From: Sipunculus nudus
Lineage: Eukaryota; Annelida; Sipuncula; Golfingiida; Sipunculidae
Reading direction: 5' to 3'
DNA length: 64,000 nucleotides
Assembly (NCBI GenBank): GCA_026874595.1
Contig: CM049310.1
Span: 19,074,058 to 19,138,057, forward strand
Shown piece by piece: positions 60,337 to 64,000 of the stretch. The first letter of the stretch is position 1. Each line of letters begins with the position of its first letter. The translations under genes and the position numbers were made by a program. The notes below the pieces were generated by a model. The model did not search any database. It was not told the DNA's origin and worked only from the letters and a program-made list of their open reading frames with translations.

Positions 60337-63300
60337 CATGTACATCCCTCAATAAATTCTATGTGTAAACTGATTTACCAGTGGTGATTACTGGGTACAA
60401 GTTAAATGAGATCTACTGTATCTGAGATATTATGCAGAAATGATAGAGATAGGAATGTAGATAAGCACAGAATGGCCCAGGAAAACTACCCAAAGACAAT
60501 ATATGACCTCTAAGGTTTAATGCTTGCCATCACTGAATGACTTATCCTGTATGAACAAAAAAGATCTGAGATGAACGTAAACAGACAAACAAAGTTATCA
60601 GAGTACATTTCTATGTCACATAAACCAGCGAGTAGTACGTGGCAGTCATTCTCTGTGAGGCACCCATAATAGACCATGATAATAAATAGTAGTCTTTCAT
60701 GCCAACAAGGAGATTATACAGAAAATACAAAATGCCTCTCTGCCAGAGATGGCTCTGCCGGTTAGGTATTTTATTGCCACCTTTGTCATTACAAATTCCT
60801 AAAGCAAGGAACGCTCATTAATAGAAAGAAAAGCCGGTGCTATGAGAGAATCACTGAGCCCCTCAGTATGACCCAGCATGACATTTGGGTGAGAAAATGG
60901 CCATATGGCTGTACTGGGGGAGCTTATATAGCTGCCTGGAACTGGGTGAGAGCTTACAAAGCTTCATTAGTCTGACATACCATCCCCTCGTACTCCCTCT
61001 GACTGAGTTGTACTAACAGGACAACGGAATCTGACATTATATCTTGTATTATTCTCAGTGTTTTGTCATCAATGCTAATGTCTCTACAGTAAAACAGAAT
61101 ATCTGCAGTGTTAATACATCACATAAATCAGTTGTCTTTGTATCTTCTTATGAAAGGATGTTCAGCCTCCCCCTGTGCCTGATTGTCTGTACACACACTA
61201 CCACTACAAGCTCCTTCAACCTTGTAAGTACTTGATGAATGTCTTACCCAGCTTTATCCACTAATTGTGTTAGAACACAGGAACCAAATAGCCGCCTGAG
61301 AAAAAGCAGTTTTAATGGTCCATAATTCACAACAGACATTTCACAATGGCTAATTTGTTTATCACTACAAAATTTATATATGCATATTGTAGCCAATTTG
61401 ATTATTACTGTAGCTTTAATATATGCCGGCAGGAACTAATTGGTAAATTACTGTGAATGCCAGGTATGTTGCAAAATTAAGAATTTAGCAGTGATGTTTA
61501 TAAAAAAATATGAAGCTATTTATAATGAACCATCTACTGCCCAGAGTTATTACATAATGAAATTGGACACATCCACCGCAGGGGAAACATGGCAACAGAG
61601 ACATTATGAGAGCGATTAGAGGCAGTACCATGGTAACATAATAGCCCAGACTATAAGTGAGACAAGGAGCCAATGAGCTTAGCTTAAAGTTTCAGAGTTT
61701 GACAAGCAAACAGGCAAGAAAGGTCTGATTCAGACTCAGTTAATCAGGAATACAAGTTATTTTAGGTTGTGTTTATTTTAAATGCTGGAACCACATCTTG
61801 CAAACAGGTTGTCCTATAATGAGTGGTCATTATTATAAAATTCTGTCAGCAGATATTTCAGCAGGAATCCAAATTTAATCTCTTGTTCAGAATCTTTAAA
61901 TTTCTCATGTTCTGTCATTATCAAAATCACTATGTTATATCCAAAAGACAGCATCCATAGAGAACAAACAGTGCTGCCACCTAGCTGATGACCACCAGAC
62001 TAAAATTAATCAATCTTTGTTCATGCTTGAAATTTCATTGAAATAAATTTGAACAATTCTGTGTGACCTACAACTTATCACTTTGGTAGACTATGAGTGA
62101 TCCACCAGCCAGTTATACTGAATCCTTGTAAATGGATTTAATAATAAGATCATATAACAAGATGAAATATTCTTCTTTTAACAATCTTTTTTATCTATAT
62201 CTTTGAATCTTGATAATATATTTTATTAAATCATGATACCTCAATATTGCTAATATATGATAATCTTAATAATCTTGTTCTTTCTGCATAAACATCCTCC
62301 AAAGTTATGAAGTGAAATTTATCCAACATGGTTTGCTATGGTTAGAGAGAGGTTCAACATGGCCACACTTAAGATCAAGTCCCCTCAGGTCAAAAGTGAC
62401 CGGCAGACCTGAAGCAGTCTGTCCACTCCCACCCACAGACAGTCAGACAGACAGGAAGTACTAAATCTTTATCTACATATACATGATGTTACCAACATGT
62501 GGTAGCCATGTGATGTTGGTGCGTGTGTCTCCATGGTTAAGTGCAACATTTCCATGTCTGTGACACTTCAGTCCAGGAAGCTGTCATTTCTGTGCCGGGG
62601 TTGGCATAATGTGGTGTTAACTGTGGTAGGGATCAGCAGGTAAAGATCCTCTCAGACAACCAACTACAAGCCACCAGACATTACTGGTATGTGCCCCAGG
62701 ATCCACAAACTTACAATAACTATGATGAGCAATGCTGCTCCCAGCCTCAGGTGGTCACCATGTGTGTTAGTGACATACTGGGACAACCACAACCTATAAA
62801 TCAGGTTCAATGTCAGGTCTGGTACTTATCTTTTACCTACAATCCAAACCTGCGAGAACTCACTGTTATCAGGCTCTATTCACAGGGAGGCACATGTCTC
62901 AGGGGAAATACAAGTTCCATACTCTATCCTGATTCATAAATCATTTGGTCATACATTATTAATAAATTCACTGACTCACTGTAAAAATTTACACCATCAG
63001 TTTTATTATTACATTCAATGGTTTAAATCAGTATGAAATACAAATCTGACTCAGCAATCAGTTATACTGTCGAGGATCACATTACCATAATAATAAAATA
63101 ACATTATAATGCTGGTTTCTGTTTTTGAATACTTGATTCATCATCTGAACGATTTCATCTGTTGAATCATTTCCCACAACTTTTTAACGTTGAATAATAG
63201 TCCATTGAAAGTTTTGTCGAATACGGCTGTACTAATGGCTTGGGGAGTGTCACCAAACCCTCATGACAATATTAACACTGTGACAGCCATTTTGCCACCT

Positions 63301-64000
63301 AATTAATATAAATTAATCATTAATTAACTTTTAGACAGGCTCTTCTCTGGTCAAGTGTATTACATTGTCTGGATATGACCCTATTTATAAAATTTTCATT
63401 AAGTCCCATTCATGACTCATTTAATTATGAATATTTAGAGACACTTTGTGGTGTACTTCAGTGAAGTGAAATGCATATTCAAGCTTAATCAAATGGCTGG
63501 TTTTATACCACATACCCGCTCTCTAGTTATTTAATTCACAAAATGAGTCAGTGGACAGATTTCAACATTATTTATAGATTCCATTTAAAGCTCATTAGCC
63601 AGTTAGAGGATGAATTTATTACTCTCAAATTATCTGCAGTTATTAGCATCCTCCATTAATGCCCTAACAGTTGGACAATGGACAAACAACCATGACAAGA
63701 ACTCAGTTTAAACAAATGTAAGCCTAGCAAAAGGGATGCTATATTTACATGTTAGGAATTTGATATAAATCAAGAGATTACTGGCTTGCCCTTTGACATT
63801 TACTATGAAACATGCATATATAACTAGATATTTCTTGGCACCGCAGATGCAGAGATGGTTTCTTTTCAAATTTGACCTAGCCATTGATAAGATGCATCAA
63901 ACTTGTGGGTTTGGTGACTGTACCTCGAATTCTTACAAAGTTATTCAGTTTAAACATCATTTTAGCAAGAAAACAACATAAGGTGGCACCACCTGTCTTC
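60337..64000. other. 5' intron or flank of DDR B, right of the LINE
   Basis: I looked for the discoidin-domain exon of DDR B (YGC-W and IRF-P-S blocks, - strand) and did not find it. The sequence is AT-rich, with TAAT clusters near 63300. Confidence 0.55.

Noticed and set aside
62691-62939. 82-codon frame considered as a missing DDR B 5' exon
   Set aside because: It is on the wrong strand, and its sequence shows no discoidin motif; the Gln/Asn-rich start looks like chance.

Overview
The window is animal nuclear DNA: AT-rich, with split genes, canonical GT/AG introns of several hundred bases to several kilobases, abundant minisatellites, and non-LTR retrotransposon sequence. The protein-coding content is two discoidin domain receptor (DDR) tyrosine kinase genes. 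Together with the LINE type and the repeat style (internally repeated interspersed elements, GACA-rich tracts) this suggests a lophotrochozoan, most likely a mollusc. The phylum is an inference; the animal origin and the DDR identity are firm.

Layout. (1) Bases 1-4856 are 5' intron or flank. (2) DDR gene A, + strand, 4857-17989: nine exons run from the last part of the discoidin domain to the stop codon (812 residues, 5' end missing). One further exon-like segment at 8560-8640 is homologous to the start of a transmembrane exon. (3) Bases 17990-41350, about 23 kb between the genes, hold no convincing gene. They contain a 40-bp minisatellite (18.4-19.6 kb), a probable solo LTR (about 23.0-23.7 kb), several interspersed repeats with 2-4 internal copies, a 2-kb element ending in a hairpin (30.2-32.26 kb), and a 4.2-kb satellite of 36/44-bp units (32.84-37.03 kb). 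(4) DDR gene B, - strand, 41351-54401: eight exons, 761 residues, 5' end beyond the right edge. (5) A probably full-length LINE with intact ORF1 and ORF2 (about 55087-60328), on the same strand as gene B and inside or upstream of its 5' intron. (6) Bases 60337-64000 hold no recognised gene.

The two receptors lie tail to tail with the same exon order and the same intron phase at every comparable junction; several exons are identical in length (525, 128 and 235 nt). They are therefore an inverted duplicate pair. Both kinases keep the glycine loop, the catalytic Lys, HRD, DFG and the DDR-type activation loop with three tyrosines, so both should be active collagen-receptor-like kinases. The juxtamembrane and C-terminal regions have diverged, which would give different adaptor binding (for example a PDZ-type C-terminus only in A).

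The most unusual feature is in gene B. The intron after the transmembrane/juxtamembrane exon is filled by about 34 copies of a 73-bp unit that is itself a copy of that exon's last ~26 bases, its 5' splice site and the first intron bases: an array of pre-made decoy splice donors next to the real one. Other splice-related oddities are a truncated second transmembrane-exon copy in gene A, a stalk exon in gene B that reads through into a hydrophobic tail with a stop, and a 23-bp minisatellite close to a kinase-exon acceptor.
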